NCBI GenBank assembly: GCA_013399855.1
Contig: VXAY01002605.1
Location: 117,998-181,997 of the forward strand
DNA length: 64,000 bases
From: Oxyruncus cristatus
Taxonomy: Eukaryota; Chordata; Aves; Passeriformes; Cotingidae
Direction of reading: 5' to 3'
How positions within the stretch are numbered: position 1 is the first letter of the stretch; each line of letters opens with the position of its first letter. Both the position numbers and the translations under genes were made by a program. This document shows, piece after piece, positions 33,481-45,200 of the stretch. The notes below the pieces were generated by a model that saw only the letters and a program-made list of their open reading frames with translations, did not search any database and was not told where the DNA came from.

Positions 33481-36400
33481 GTAGTTTCCATGCACAGTGC
33501 CCAGTTATTTAGACCTTGTCATGTTAAATAGCATCTTTTTATCCCACAGTAGGGAAAAAAGATCCAGATTGAGGCAGTCAGGAATTGTTGAGACTCGGAG
33601 CTGAAAAGGCAGTGAAATCTAATCTCCAGACCATGGAAATCAGTGGAAATTGACTTCAAAACACTGTTGATTTCAGTGGTTTTGGGATCAAGAAGAACGA
33701 ACTTACTGCACAAAGACAAGTCTTTTTTTCCAGAGCAATGCTTGACTTCTTGGTAGGAGAAGCCTGTCAGACAGCAGCAGAGTGTACCTTTGGGACAGAC
33801 CTGTACTGAAGGGCTGTGTGTAATTTTAAGGAATCTGGGGAAGGAGGGAATCGGGGAAGGATTTCTTCTGCTCTCCCCACAGCTTCTTCATGACAACAAA
33901 GAGGATGTTCTGGCTTACCCCTATGGCTGAGCAGAAAGTATTTTGCACCAATAAAGGTGTGCAGAGCCCCAGGTAGCAAGGAAGCCAGGCTGTGTGGGAT
34001 GGGTTAGGCACAGGCTTCTACTTCCTATCCCTTCCCACTCCATTAGCATCCAGCCTGCCAGCTATGATAATTTCAGACACGTGCAGAATCAGGTCCAGAG
34101 CACTGAGTGTGCCAGATCTTGAAGGCATTGCAACCACTGCAATGCTAAGTTCATTTTCCCAGCCCAGGGAGATCATGGCACAGTGTATTAAACATCTTGA
34201 TAAAGTTTTATGCAACCACTCTTTAAAAGCCAGAACAGAAATGGTAATGCTGTATTTTTAGACAGATCACTACTATCTAAATCTAAATATATAAATGGAA
34301 ATAAATAAAAAATTATACCTATATTTTATATAGATATAAATATACTCCCATACATGTGCTTCAAAATGAATCCAGTAGTGTAGTCAGGCAATGGGTCATA
34401 AATTATTGAGTGAATAGTACCATTTCCTTTTTAGACTTGTATTATAGTGTGGTATTTGGGTAACATTTTGGCACAGTGTACAGGGAAGTAAGTAAGGAGC
34501 TCTATCCCTGTTCACGGACTTTTCCCCTCGAAGCACCTGCCCACTACTAACACAACACACCCTTCACTCCTATCATTGTTAAACTATCTGTTCTCTGCAT
34601 TTGAAAGTCCCACTAAATTCAGCACCAAAACTGCAGAATCCTGCTCCATTGACTGCACACAGTTTTCAGAGGATGCAAAACGCAATGTGTTGGTAGTGCC
34701 AAGCTTAGCCAAGATAACCCACATCCCTCTTCTCAGAGATGGCAGGGGAGAACAGTATTAAGCTGTAAGTAACAAAGTTCACACTGGTAATCTGTAGAAA
34801 AATGCATTTCAGAAATGTAATAGAAAGCAATCTGCAATCCCAGGCAACACAGGCAGAAGATGAAATTTAAAGGAAATCACATTTTAAGCACTGAAGTACA
34901 GTTATGGCAGCCAAGTAATTAGAACTCTGCTCTTTTAGACAGCTTGTAGTATCACTGTGCTTAAGAGCCCATGGTGTCCATAGTATTTCAATTTTGAAAC
35001 AAATAAGCTTTTTCTTATTCCTCTCTGCCCTCACTCTTCTCTACCATGTACTGATCTCTACACTTCTTTCACATGTACTAGCAGAACAGGTACCTTCTGA
35101 GAAAAATATTCTGGATTATTAATGGTTGCAAGTTTTTGTCGTTGTTGTTGGTGGTTTTTTTTGTTGTTGTTTTGTTTGTTTTTGTTGTGTGTGTGTGGTT
35201 TTTTTTTTTTTTTTCCCCCATTGTAACTGTTTAGTTATTAACAGGGGCATGGAAAATTCCCTTTCAGAAAAATTTGTGAACTGTTCTTTATCAGAGCTGT
35301 TCCTGTCTGCCACTTCTTCCAGGGACCACTCTGTCACAGCTCCAGCCTTTCCTGCTCCCCGTTCACATGGTAAAGGAACAGAAATGTGTGTCCAAGAGGT
35401 ACTAATAGTCAATGCCTAGTTGCATCTGAGCCCATTTCAGTTCATGTTTGAGTCTGGAAATCTCACTAACTTTGAGAATTACCTCATTTCCACTGGCGCA
35501 GTCATGAATATCAGCATCTTTTCTAAAAGGAGAAGGTCAAAACCATTCTGAATGTCTAAAGGGCCCAAAGGATGATCCACCTGGTACCTTGGAAATGTTC
35601 TTAGCTTACATAACATACAAAGACAGCTAGAAAATGAACTTGACTAAAAATGCCTGTGCAGCATCATTAATGGTTTCTATTTCCTCTAACTGAAAGGCAA
35701 TTTAATAAATCATCCTTTGCCATAGTGTCACTAATTGCAATGGATTCTGAAAAAAAAAAAAATCCCAAATGATTTTTTTAGAAAAGTCACACATCCTGAA
35801 GGTACACTGCTGGCAAGCCCTCGAGTGTTTATACTACAAGCCAAGCAATTTAAATAATCCCCAAGTTCATTACGTTCAGCTAGATGCTCAGGAAAGGTCC
35901 TCTTCTCCATTGGTTTCCAAGAATAAACCAACACATAGAGCATCTAATTTTTCACAACTGGTGGGTTTTGTGGGGCTGGGACTAAACTGCAGTAGCAGGA
36001 TTTTAACAACTGTGGAAAAGACTATAAAACTTTCTTCCCCTTATTAACTACTGTGTGACTATTAGGTTTATGGGCAATGTTAACTTTGCAGCATAAGAAC
36101 AAAAACATTGTAAACGGTCTCCAAAATGTTGGAAGCAATTTTCCCCAAGAGAGGCAGGGGGCCCTTCCAATCCCAGTAAGGTATGGAAAGGGTCATGTGG
36201 CACACATGTAAAACCAGATTAGACTCTCTGTTGCTAAGTAATTAAACCTAATTGTAAACCTGGGCAAGTGCTGAATTTAAAACTGAGCTCCCTGTTCAGA
36301 GTTCCAAAATCTCTGTTGAAAATCCATGGAAAATGAAAACTGCCTCTTTAAAAGAAATCAGCTTGCAGCTCCCCAGAACGGAGCCCCTGGGCAAGTGGTT

Positions 36401-36757
36401 CAAAATATGATTTTTATAAACAAATCTGACATAGTAAACTTAATGCAAAACCCTATGCATATAACATCACTTATGTGTGCAACTCATTTAAATTATAGCT
36501 GTAGAGAGAAGGAAATAAAACTGGCATATTAACCTTTGGCACAACAGTGCTCACATACTAGCGATGTTCAGCAGCAGATGATATTATTGTGACTCCCACT
36601 AGTATTGTCATAGTGAAGGGTCTGTCAGAATTCATGTTTGAAACCTCCACAGTCAGAGTTTATTAATTCAGCCATGAGCATCCATTCCAGACCTATGCTG
36701 GCATGTACAGTGTTAGGAGCAGAATTTTTTTTTTTTTTGCTGCGACTTCCCTTTCCC
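33481..36757. other. Unique sequence with low-complexity tracts; no gene seen
   Basis: At 33640-33692 two decayed pieces of the palindromic repeat family appear ('aattgacttcaaaac' and 'cagtggttttgggatca'). AT-only DNA lies at 34275-34345. A T/G-rich tract of GTT, TG and T runs lies at 35132-35220 and gives a spurious Val/Phe-rich reading frame of 97 codons. No coding exon, RNA gene or further repeat family was recognised. Confidence 0.5.
35132..35220. repeat. Low-complexity (GTT)n/(TG)n/T tract
   Basis: The plus strand has GTT triplets, then TTTG units, a short TG run and a T17-type run ending in CCCCC. It is a compound microsatellite and explains the long Val/Cys/Phe-rich frame on the plus strand and the Lys/Thr/Gln-rich frame on the minus strand. 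Confidence 0.9.
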
Positions 36758-36920
36758 CCATCACTGTTGTATTTAAAGTCACTGAATGCAAAAATAAAAG
36801 TGAACAAAAATTCATGAAATACATTTCCAAATCACCATCATATTTAAAAAGACTGAATGCAAAAATAAAATAAGAAAAATGCAAAAATAAAATTCATAAA
36901 TTAATGAAATATAGCTTTCC
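36758..36920. repeat. Imperfect tandem duplication, unit about 80 bp
   Basis: Copy one (about 36758-36828) and copy two (about 36833-36920) share, in order, CCATCA, TATTTAAA, a GACTGAATGC-type string, GCAAAAATAAAA, AATTCAT and ATGAAATA, ending in a shared TTTCC. Copy two has an additional internal GCAAAAATAAAA, so it expanded further by slippage. On the minus strand the two copies encode parallel short peptides (IFAFSDFKY and IFAFSLFKY), which confirms the alignment but not translation. Confidence 0.75.
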
Positions 36921-37899
36921 ACAGCTTATTGCCATAAACTTGGATTCCTTGCTTTCCAAATGTTCTTTTTAAAGAATGGTCTGCTAATTCTTCCTCAAGA
37001 GGGAGAACCCTTTCCAGCATTTCAAAAGGACAAGCTACATGCATAAGCAATATAGACTTAAAAAACATATTAGAAATTAAATTTAAAACATTCTCAAATT
37101 TTTTTGTTAAATGCTCCACATTGTTGAATACATTCCTATATCACTAACAAAAGCATCATGCAAAATGAACCTTCCTTGTTAAATAGTGTCTTACTGTGAC
37201 TAGCTTTGGCAGTAACACTCAGGCCTTGATATAAGTTCTTGGTCTGTCTTTGTGTTCTAAAAGATTTTGGTCGAAAGTTTCGGACACCAGACTTATTCAA
37301 CAGCTTGAGGAGCCCTTCGATTTGGTTTGTTCATGCATCTTGAAAATAAAAAAAGGTTTGTTACAAATAAGGTAATGAGAACAGCCTTACCCACAGGAAA
37401 GCTTCACCTGGAGAACAATTATCCTTCAGAGTGGTGGCAAACGGATACACAATCCAGCACAGGTTCAAGGGAGAACATTTTTTGGCTCCTTATTTCAGAG
37501 AGTGGCTCATAAAAGAAAAGCATAAAGCCAAAAATATCAGCAGTAAATGAGCTGACAACGCAGGAAATGAAGTTGAACCAATCTTGAGAGATAGTAAGTA
37601 TGACAGTAAGATCAGTTTTGAGGTCTCATTGCACTTCCCTTGCCCACAGGATGAAAGTGAAACAAGTGCAGACCTGGTGCTGAGCTGCAGGATTCAATGG
37701 TTGAAATAATTATCTGGTTACTGGCAATGCCAGTAGATTTGAGAAGTTATTTTATCAAAATATCAGAGGGCTATAGCAAGACACATTTATATTGCATCTA
37801 TTTAAATGATGTCAAGATAGTTTTAAGCAATTATCGCCTCCTCTATTTTGTGGAAGAATCCTGAGGGCCAGTCCTATTTCCCTGGATTCCTTCTACCAG
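36921..37899. other. Unique sequence, nothing recognised
   Basis: No coding exon, RNA gene or repeat was recognised. Open frames at 36901-37119 (minus) and 37327-37512 are 72 and 61 codons and featureless. Confidence 0.55.
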
Positions 37900-38140
37900 C
37901 AGTCCTTTGAACCAAGCTGTGACACGGGCAGTGCTGAGCCAAGGAATATACGATCCAGTTTTTGTATTGCGGGATAAAGAACGTGTTGACTTTTCTATCC
38001 TTACTTTCTTTGATAAAACTGGGACAAATCAGGACTACAGATGCTGCTCTACTAGCACGAGGCCAAAGATCAATGCATGTGAAGCCGAAGGAAAAAAAAA
38101 AGACAGATTCCAAATACCAAAAATAAACTGCGAAGAAACT
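37900..38140. promoter_or_regulatory. Putative conserved regulatory block, CpG-retaining
   Basis: Seven CpGs fall in about 220 bases in a CpG-poor neighbourhood. Open frames exist on both strands (37907-38143 plus, 37874-38113 minus, 78-79 codons) over the same bases; neither has a domain, and mirrored frames argue against coding. No repeat landmark was found. Conserved function is inferred. Confidence 0.27.
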
Positions 38141-41049
38141 TAATCCTCAAAAGGTCAGAGGTACATCTGAAAGGCCCAGGCTATGCCTTTGTATCAGAAT
38201 GTTACAACATTAGCCCTAATGACTTAATAGTTTTGCCCTTGAATTGTGTCAACAGGAACCTATCTTATTACATGGTAAATTAGTTGCTTCTAGCCTACTC
38301 CAGACTCTTAGATGATGGGAAGACAGAGCTACTTTCCAGCGAAGTTAGAACCTAGGTTAGAACCTGTGTAGTACCTAAACAGTTTTGCTTAGCATTATTT
38401 GGTAGCATTTTAATTTTTGGACATGTGTTTGCATAACGGAAGGCTGGGAACAGCATGGCAAAGAAGCTCCTACGTTTGGCATTCAGGAGCCAAAATTTAA
38501 AGGAAGGCATTTCTTTTGCGTATTGTTGTGCAAGTGTCATCAAAGGTCATTGCCTGCTGCAGATAGCAGGGGATAATGAGCAAGGGTCAGGCCTAATGAT
38601 GGCAGGCTCCAGGTAACAGAGGATGCTTTCTTAGGCTCCTTCCCTTCTCTTATAGAAGTTTGCATCCCTTACAGGCTTTCCTCACATCCACACAAAAAAT
38701 GAAGTTCCAAGCCTGGCAAAGCACAAAACCACCGTATGCCCAAGGTGCATCAGCACGCAGCCATTCATAGCCTCTCCTTGCATAAAACAAAGAAAACCAG
38801 TAGTTTCTAGAAGTTACTGTTACCAGTAAATTGTCTCCTTCTATTTAAATTGGAAAATTCCATATTTTTCGACTTATCTGGAAGTCTTTGCTTCACATTG
38901 GCTGTAAAAATCTGTCTCCTGTCAGCTAAACAAAGGGTTACTTTTCACAATAAATAGACAAGAAAGGAGAGACATGCTTATACAATTCTGTAAGTCCTTT
39001 AAGGAGTTTTACAGGCAAGTAAGATGCAGCTCCAGACACTAGACTTTTAAATCATTTAAAGCTGACATAAGCTGATCCTAGGCACGGTTTATAATCATGT
39101 TTTAACTTTTCAGCTCTGACAATTACAAATTGTTTGTATTAGCTCCACAAGTATTCCTATTCAGCAGTATTGTCAAAGCCCATTCATCCCAGTCTCAAAA
39201 CAGCACACCAATCCTTTGCTTTGCCAGCCTCCATCCATAACCTTCATCTAACTGTTCCTAACCATGCAGGGAAGGGCAGGAGAGATCTATGGCCTGCAAA
39301 GAAAAAAACCTTCATCTGCAATCTGTGGTAGCTGCAGTTTCCCCGTGTTTCAATGTGGTTTTCAGACCATCTCAGCTTGACAGGAAGAAGCCTGGCATCC
39401 TCTACGCATGTTGCACTTCCAACCTTTGAGGATGTTCAAAAGGAAAGAAAAGAAATAATAAATGAAAGGTCTTAAGCATTTTGCATGAAGTTGCAAGGAA
39501 AGTCTTGGGGCCTGACTTGACTGGAACTGTTTTAAGTACTCCTCTACTATGGCAGCGGTGTGTCATATGAAAGGCTTTGTTTGGCATCTATCCACAGTTA
39601 TAAATAAAAAACATATTTATCTTTGGTCATGCGTATAATTTAAAAGTTGGACAGAAGAAACCTTTTTTCTCCTTTTAAATCTGTAACAAGCTCAAGATAA
39701 ATTCTTATAAATTATTTCTCTAAAAAGGAAAAAAAAAAAAACCCAAACAATAACAAAATAGCTTGGCTATTTGGAAATCTGGAAAACAGATTACTTCTTT
39801 GGATGGAACAAAGTGTATGTATGTGTCATCATGACTTTAAACAGTTCCATGATCCCCTATGGAAATACTTAATTGAAGCTAATAAGATGTGGAGTTATCA
39901 GTGGTTTTCTGTGATAGATCTCATATGGTCTCTTCAAGATATTTTACCTCCTTTAAAATGTACTGACCTAAGATTGTTTTAAACTGGTGATCTGAGCAGC
40001 AACCACTACTAATACTAAATCTGAGTGAAATCCTACTCACAGAGGGAGCAGGATTTTGGGCAAACCCCTTGTAACTCCGGCACCTATGCATCAAAAACTT
40101 CTGATTTGTAGTGTAGGTGACAACATCCCATAGAAATCTTCAAATGAAAGATTTATCTGCCTCCTCACACTTGCAGCATGGGTTAGAGGTCCTTTCTTTT
40201 CGCATCCCAAAATTAGGAAATATACTATTATCAGCAGACTGCAGATACTAACACAAATCTTCCCACGTTTCATAAGGTGATCCTACCAGCTCATCCCTCT
40301 GACACTACAGAGGATCAGCCCCTGCCTTCTTCCATTAAGCAGATTAGTTGATCACGAGTACATGCTATGAAAATTTTTGACTGCTTACAACAATTCAAAA
40401 TTTGTGCCTTTCTTAAATCTCAGTTTAGAAAAGCAAATCCCTTCTGGATTTGAGATGGGATATAGTGTCCATACAGAAGACTACATTTTTAACCATAAGC
40501 ACATATAGCCTGCTGGAGAGCCAGTAAAGCCTTCTCTAAGTGCAGAAACAGGTTATTTGGCATCTGCAAAGTGCAGGTGCTTTATGAGCATCTGCACATA
40601 CCCATTTCTGATAACATCTCCAAATAAATTTGGCTTGAGCCAATCTCTCTGTGTCACTATACATGATTAAACCATTCTGAGGTTTATGGAAGAGGAAAGG
40701 ATTTTACTATACTGATAGCAGCTGAGTTTATAAAGGACTTCAGGTAGAGGTAGTTTGCATAAGTTTGGCACTCATTTCACACCTACATGTTAGGCAATTA
40801 AGCGAACTGTCTTCCTAAAACTGGTCAAAATTAAGTGGATTGCCATTATTCTCCTTTGGGAAGAGAAATTTGTGGACTTTTCTGGCATAACCACCTTTTG
40901 CCTTCAGCGATTTTTTTTTCCTGAAAACTTACTCCCTGTGCCTGCAAATGCATCCAACTGCATATGTTTCTTTTTAATGTTAATATTCCTTTTGGATTTG
41001 CCAGCTCTGCTGGTAAAGTCAAGTACATGTCTGTGGGCTGTAGGGTCAA
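38141..41049. other. Unique sequence with small duplications; no gene seen
   Basis: A two-copy 12 bp tandem (GTTAGAACCTAG-type) lies at 38344-38367. The string 'cctactcacagagggagc' and following 'aggattttgggc' at 40032-40061 resemble a decayed copy of the palindromic family. Around 39040-39160 strings such as 'ggcacggtttataatcatg' look conserved in texture but have no further support. No gene was recognised. Confidence 0.5.
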
Positions 41050-41280
41050 GTTCAGTGTACCACCTATCAGTAATCACGTCAGTCAGCAACAAGCAAAGGC
41101 CATTCATTAACCTATAATAAGCAACCGTGGTATTTAACTTACACTGACGAATATGATATTCAGTATTAAAGAAACTGAATGCAGATATCGTGATATAGGA
41201 AATGCATAGATACAATAAATGCCGTGGGATAACATTGCATTTGAACACAGTTGAAGTCAACAAAGATTCAACTTTGAGAT
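41050..41280. promoter_or_regulatory. Putative conserved block with homeobox and CRE-like sites
   Basis: Five CpGs and strings such as 'cagtaatcacgtcagtcagc' (41069-41088), which contains a CRE-like ACGTCA, and 'cattcattaacctataataa' sit in otherwise unique DNA. A minus-strand open frame of 127 codons (40904-41287) covers it, but its composition is unremarkable and no domain or splice signal supports it. Regulatory function is inferred. Confidence 0.25.
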
Positions 41281-41860
41281 GAAGCAACTACTTTGCAGAT
41301 GCTTACCACCTCTAAGAATTAATACAATACAGCAGTGAACAAGCTAAACAGGACCTCTGTATTCATTTTCCAGCCATCAAAGAGTAAAAGTCACGTGCAA
41401 TTCCCATCTTGGGCATGCAAACTCTGTGACACCTCTTGACTCCTCATCGACTACACAGGGAAGCAAGGGCAACTGATCTCCTAAGTTAGGTGCCGTGTGG
41501 AGTTAGTTAGCAAGAAAAGAATCCAGGCTGAATTTTTTGGCATATTTCTGTTGCCAATTTTCCTGTAAGACAGTCTGTAACTTTATGTGTATTCCTAAAA
41601 TGCGAAAGTGCCTAAGATTTACAGGGTTAGCAATGCACACTGCTGTAAGCGGCACGCAAACTCGGATGCTGTGGGATTCTTTACCGTGCAAGTTTTCATC
41701 TATCTCAGCATATGGATGAACTGAGCAGAGGGGAAGCAAGCCTGATTGTAATTATATTAAGCACTTTGGCAATAAGGAAAAGTTTGTACTTGTACACAGA
41801 TGGCTTTATGTTACAATGCTATAAATGTGCCAAGTTTCATGGCTTCACCACATGATGCAA
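41281..41860. other. Unique sequence, nothing recognised
   Basis: No repeat landmark or exon was found. Open frames on opposite strands overlap at 41503-41739, which is characteristic of chance frames. Confidence 0.55.
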
Positions 41861-41940
41861 AGAAGGGGCTTGATCCAAAGTCTGTGCAAACCTGCTGAAA
41901 AGCTCTCCCTGGTTTCAGGGCATTTTTATCAGGTTTATGG
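41861..41940. repeat. Palindromic repeat-family fragment (GGGCTTGATCCAAAG type)
   Basis: The left end 'gggcttgatccaaagtct' (41866-41883) matches the family arm GGGCCTGATCCAAAGCCC. The centre 'ctctccctggtttcaggg' stands where TCCATTGACTTCAATGGA is expected. The right side 'tttttatcaggttta' resembles the complementary arm CTTTGGATCAGGCCC. The match is decayed but preserves the arm-centre-arm order. Confidence 0.5.
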
Positions 41941-44900
41941 TGAGTCCACTGGACACACCTGAACAAGGAAATAGCTTTTTGTACTAAAATGTAATTATTT
42001 TTAGACCATTTTAAGCTGGTTCGCCTATTTTAGCTCAAGTCTTCATGCTTTGGTGGCTCTGTTTTCTTTAAAGGAGAAACAATAAAGTCCAGTTCAGGTT
42101 GATGAAAATGAATTTGGCTACCCACTAACTCTCCTCTATGCTGGAAACTTAAACTTTGCAGACTTCATAGAAACTACAAGGGGAGAAAAAATACTACATT
42201 CTTATTCTATTAGGCCTCCTGAGTTGCGGTGTTTTTGATTCAAGCCCTCTTTTCTGTGACCCTCCCAACTCTACTACTTCATGAAGGTAAGAGATTTTAA
42301 AACTTACTCTAAAAATCCTTAATTTAGAAAAATAAACAAAAATTCTGTCAACCCATTCCTCAGTGTCTCACTATTACTTATTTTAGGGTAATAAATCTTC
42401 ACCCTGACAGCTCTCTGGTGATGCATTATCTTAATACATCATAATGACAATACTCGTGATATTTGATTAATATATTTTCTGAAAGGGATATCACCGATAC
42501 ATTCCATCTTCCCAGCACAACAGAAGGTTATCTGGGAAAAGGGGGAGAAGGAGATAAAAAGGATGCTCTTTACTCAGAGGACAAAATCTCACAAGAAAAT
42601 GCAAAAATAAGTTGATTAGCCTTGTTAAAATACCAAAGAGAGTAAAAAATAAAATGCCGCTTGTGTACAAGCAACTTCTTGTGTAACCAGTGAGATTACC
42701 TGTTTGCTCCTCAAATACTGATGCTCAGGTTGGATTACAAAAGGGAAATCTAATAATATACTTGTATCAGTCATGCCAATACAGAAGTAACAAACTCTAG
42801 GAAATCATCATGAGGTTTTTGATAGGGTTGAAAGATTGTGATAGTGAGAGGTGCAATATTTAACAGGGTGGTCTGCAAATAACTGGCAGCCTCAGTGAAT
42901 GATCTGGTGGGAGTTATGTACACTCCAAAAAGTCACCCATGACTGATATAAACCAAAATCCAAACATGTACAAGGTGATGACAGGGGTTTTCAGTATGAA
43001 AAAGTTAACTTTTGATATGGATATCTGGCCTTCCACACCACGGGAACACATTAGAACTAGATCGTAGGCTGGTGTTTGCTGTGATGGGCTCTGCACAAAC
43101 AAAACAGAGACAATGCTGGCCTCAACCAATTAAAACTCAACTTCAAAGGTTTAGAGTGCAAAATCACCCCCTGTCTTAGCAGAGCCTGTTGCCTGAGCAG
43201 AAGGTAGGGGTAACTTTGCTCCAAAGGCTCATCTTGCCCATGTGACTGTGAGATTTGACAACTGTGGCCCTCCAGGTGCGCACTTGTGTTGCACACACTG
43301 GTAACTGACAACAACCTCAGTGCCCCCGTTTGTGGCACAAAGATCTCAAAGGGTGGACAGAAATTACCTTGAGTATACCAACAGCCTTCGTTTTCAGAAA
43401 CAGTCTTTCCATCCTCTGCCAGGTTACTGAAATCTTAGTATTTGACTCCGGTGCAGAATGAAAAACCAAACCAAACCAAACACAACACCAGTGGAACAAG
43501 CTTCTGGTTTTTTAGGAATTCTGATACTGATCTGATGTTTTGGTGAAAAGCTTGACTTTTGCAAAACACCTACAACAGACTCTCTTCAAGACTGAATTGC
43601 TGTTGTCTACCAATGCTTCACAAGTATCTGAAGCCCGTTTGGACCATTATTATGATTCCTAAGATGTGTGATTGGCAAAACTGTCTGAGGATAAACATCT
43701 TTCATCACCTCTCTTCTCTTACAGACTTACCCACAGGTACTCACTGTGCCAGTGAAAGAGAGCCCGATAATAAATGTTCTGATCTGACAAATATTCACTT
43801 GTTCCTCTGCACAGGACTAATGAGAAGAAGAGCACGTGAAGTACATTTTATTTCTGCTTGGTCTTGCTGATGCTGAAGAGCAGAGCTAGATACGATGCCT
43901 GTTTTCCGAAACAACTCAGAGGCCTGAGGTACCCTTTTTATAGTTGAAGAATTAAAAAACAAAATTCCTGTGAGATATTTAGTGAGAGAAAAAGATGTCA
44001 TGATTAAGATTCACAGAAAAGGATTAAAATATTACAGTAAGAGAGAAAAAAAAAAATAAATGTATCTGAACATGTACTGGTGTGCAACCATCTGAGCTGA
44101 CAAGCAAATTGTGTTTGAATGTAGTTGCACTAATATCAGCTCCAGTGTAAAGTTCTGCATAAAGAGAAGCCTTGGACACTGCTGTTTTGACTTTTCTAGA
44201 AACACTTCAGAGAAGAGACACAAATTCCTGATAGGGACCTGCAGGTCTCAGAAACGCCGAAGATGGAAACAGCAAAATGCAAGCAAAGTGACAGGAGGGT
44301 CAATGTTACTCTGTTGAACTCATGAAAACAAGCAATGATGCCCAGTGCAAGGCAGTGCAACAATCACCTCTGAATGTGAATGGAGTGTTTCTTAAAGGTG
44401 CTTATTGACCTCTGAATCTTCAATCTGCAGAAGAGATATGAGCTATAATGAATATAGGAAGCCACGAGGCGATAGCCAGGGTGCCTTGGTAGCAAGCCTA
44501 TCTCCCAAGGGATGATTACAGGCAAAAATAACAAGGTTCTAATGGAAATCAGCTGATACAATCAACACTGCTAAATCCACTGTGACTTTCCTATGACCAC
44601 TTGCAAGAGCCCATTGTAAGGTTATTTTGCACTGCAAGAATTTGTCCTTCACTTGTTGAAGGGAAACAACCAGCTCATGTTGTAGATGAACTGTCTTTCT
44701 GGATACTGCTGCTCTGAGTCAAGCAAACGGCACTACCAAGCAGAAGTCATGGGCATGCCAGATGTCCTCTCTCTTCCAGAAAATAAACAAATAAATAAAA
44801 AAGTAAAAATTGAGAAGAGTCACAACTGTATTGCCTTTCATGTAGAAATACAGTGACTTTCAGGTTCACCCTTAAACCCAGTGATAGGGGTTTAAAAGAA

Positions 44901-45200
44901 ATGATTCAAAATCTGAAACAGAATATCTTTTTTAATAAGGTCAGCTGATTCAAATTATTTTATTAGAATGTTCTTTGTGATTTTTTTTCTCTTTTTGTTA
45001 TGTGAGAAGCACATACAGAAAGTCCTGTTAACTGCCATTCAAACCATGGATCCGCATTACTGTAAAAAATTGCTCAGTTAAAGTTCGTACAAAAGTGAAA
45101 TTACCCCAAAGGAATCTCTGTGTTTCAAGACAATTTTCTTGCTGAGTTTCAAATATTAAAACTCTCCCAGTTGTTAAATAAAGAGTGATGAGAAAATGCA
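41941..45200. other. Unique sequence, nothing recognised
   Basis: A short AAACC run lies at 43464-43481. The open frame at 43559-43870 (103 codons) has no domain. The string 'atcagctccagtgtaaag' near 44136 may be another palindromic-family crumb. No gene, RNA or named repeat was seen. Confidence 0.5.

Noticed and set aside
35119..35419. Mirrored 97-codon frames, one Val/Cys/Phe-rich, the other Lys/Thr/Gln-rich.
   Set aside because: Both derive from the GTT/TG/T low-complexity tract at 35132-35220.
40904..41287. A 127-codon minus-strand open frame.
   Set aside because: It shows no domain or codon bias, overlaps a plus-strand frame, and lies over a putative non-coding conserved block.
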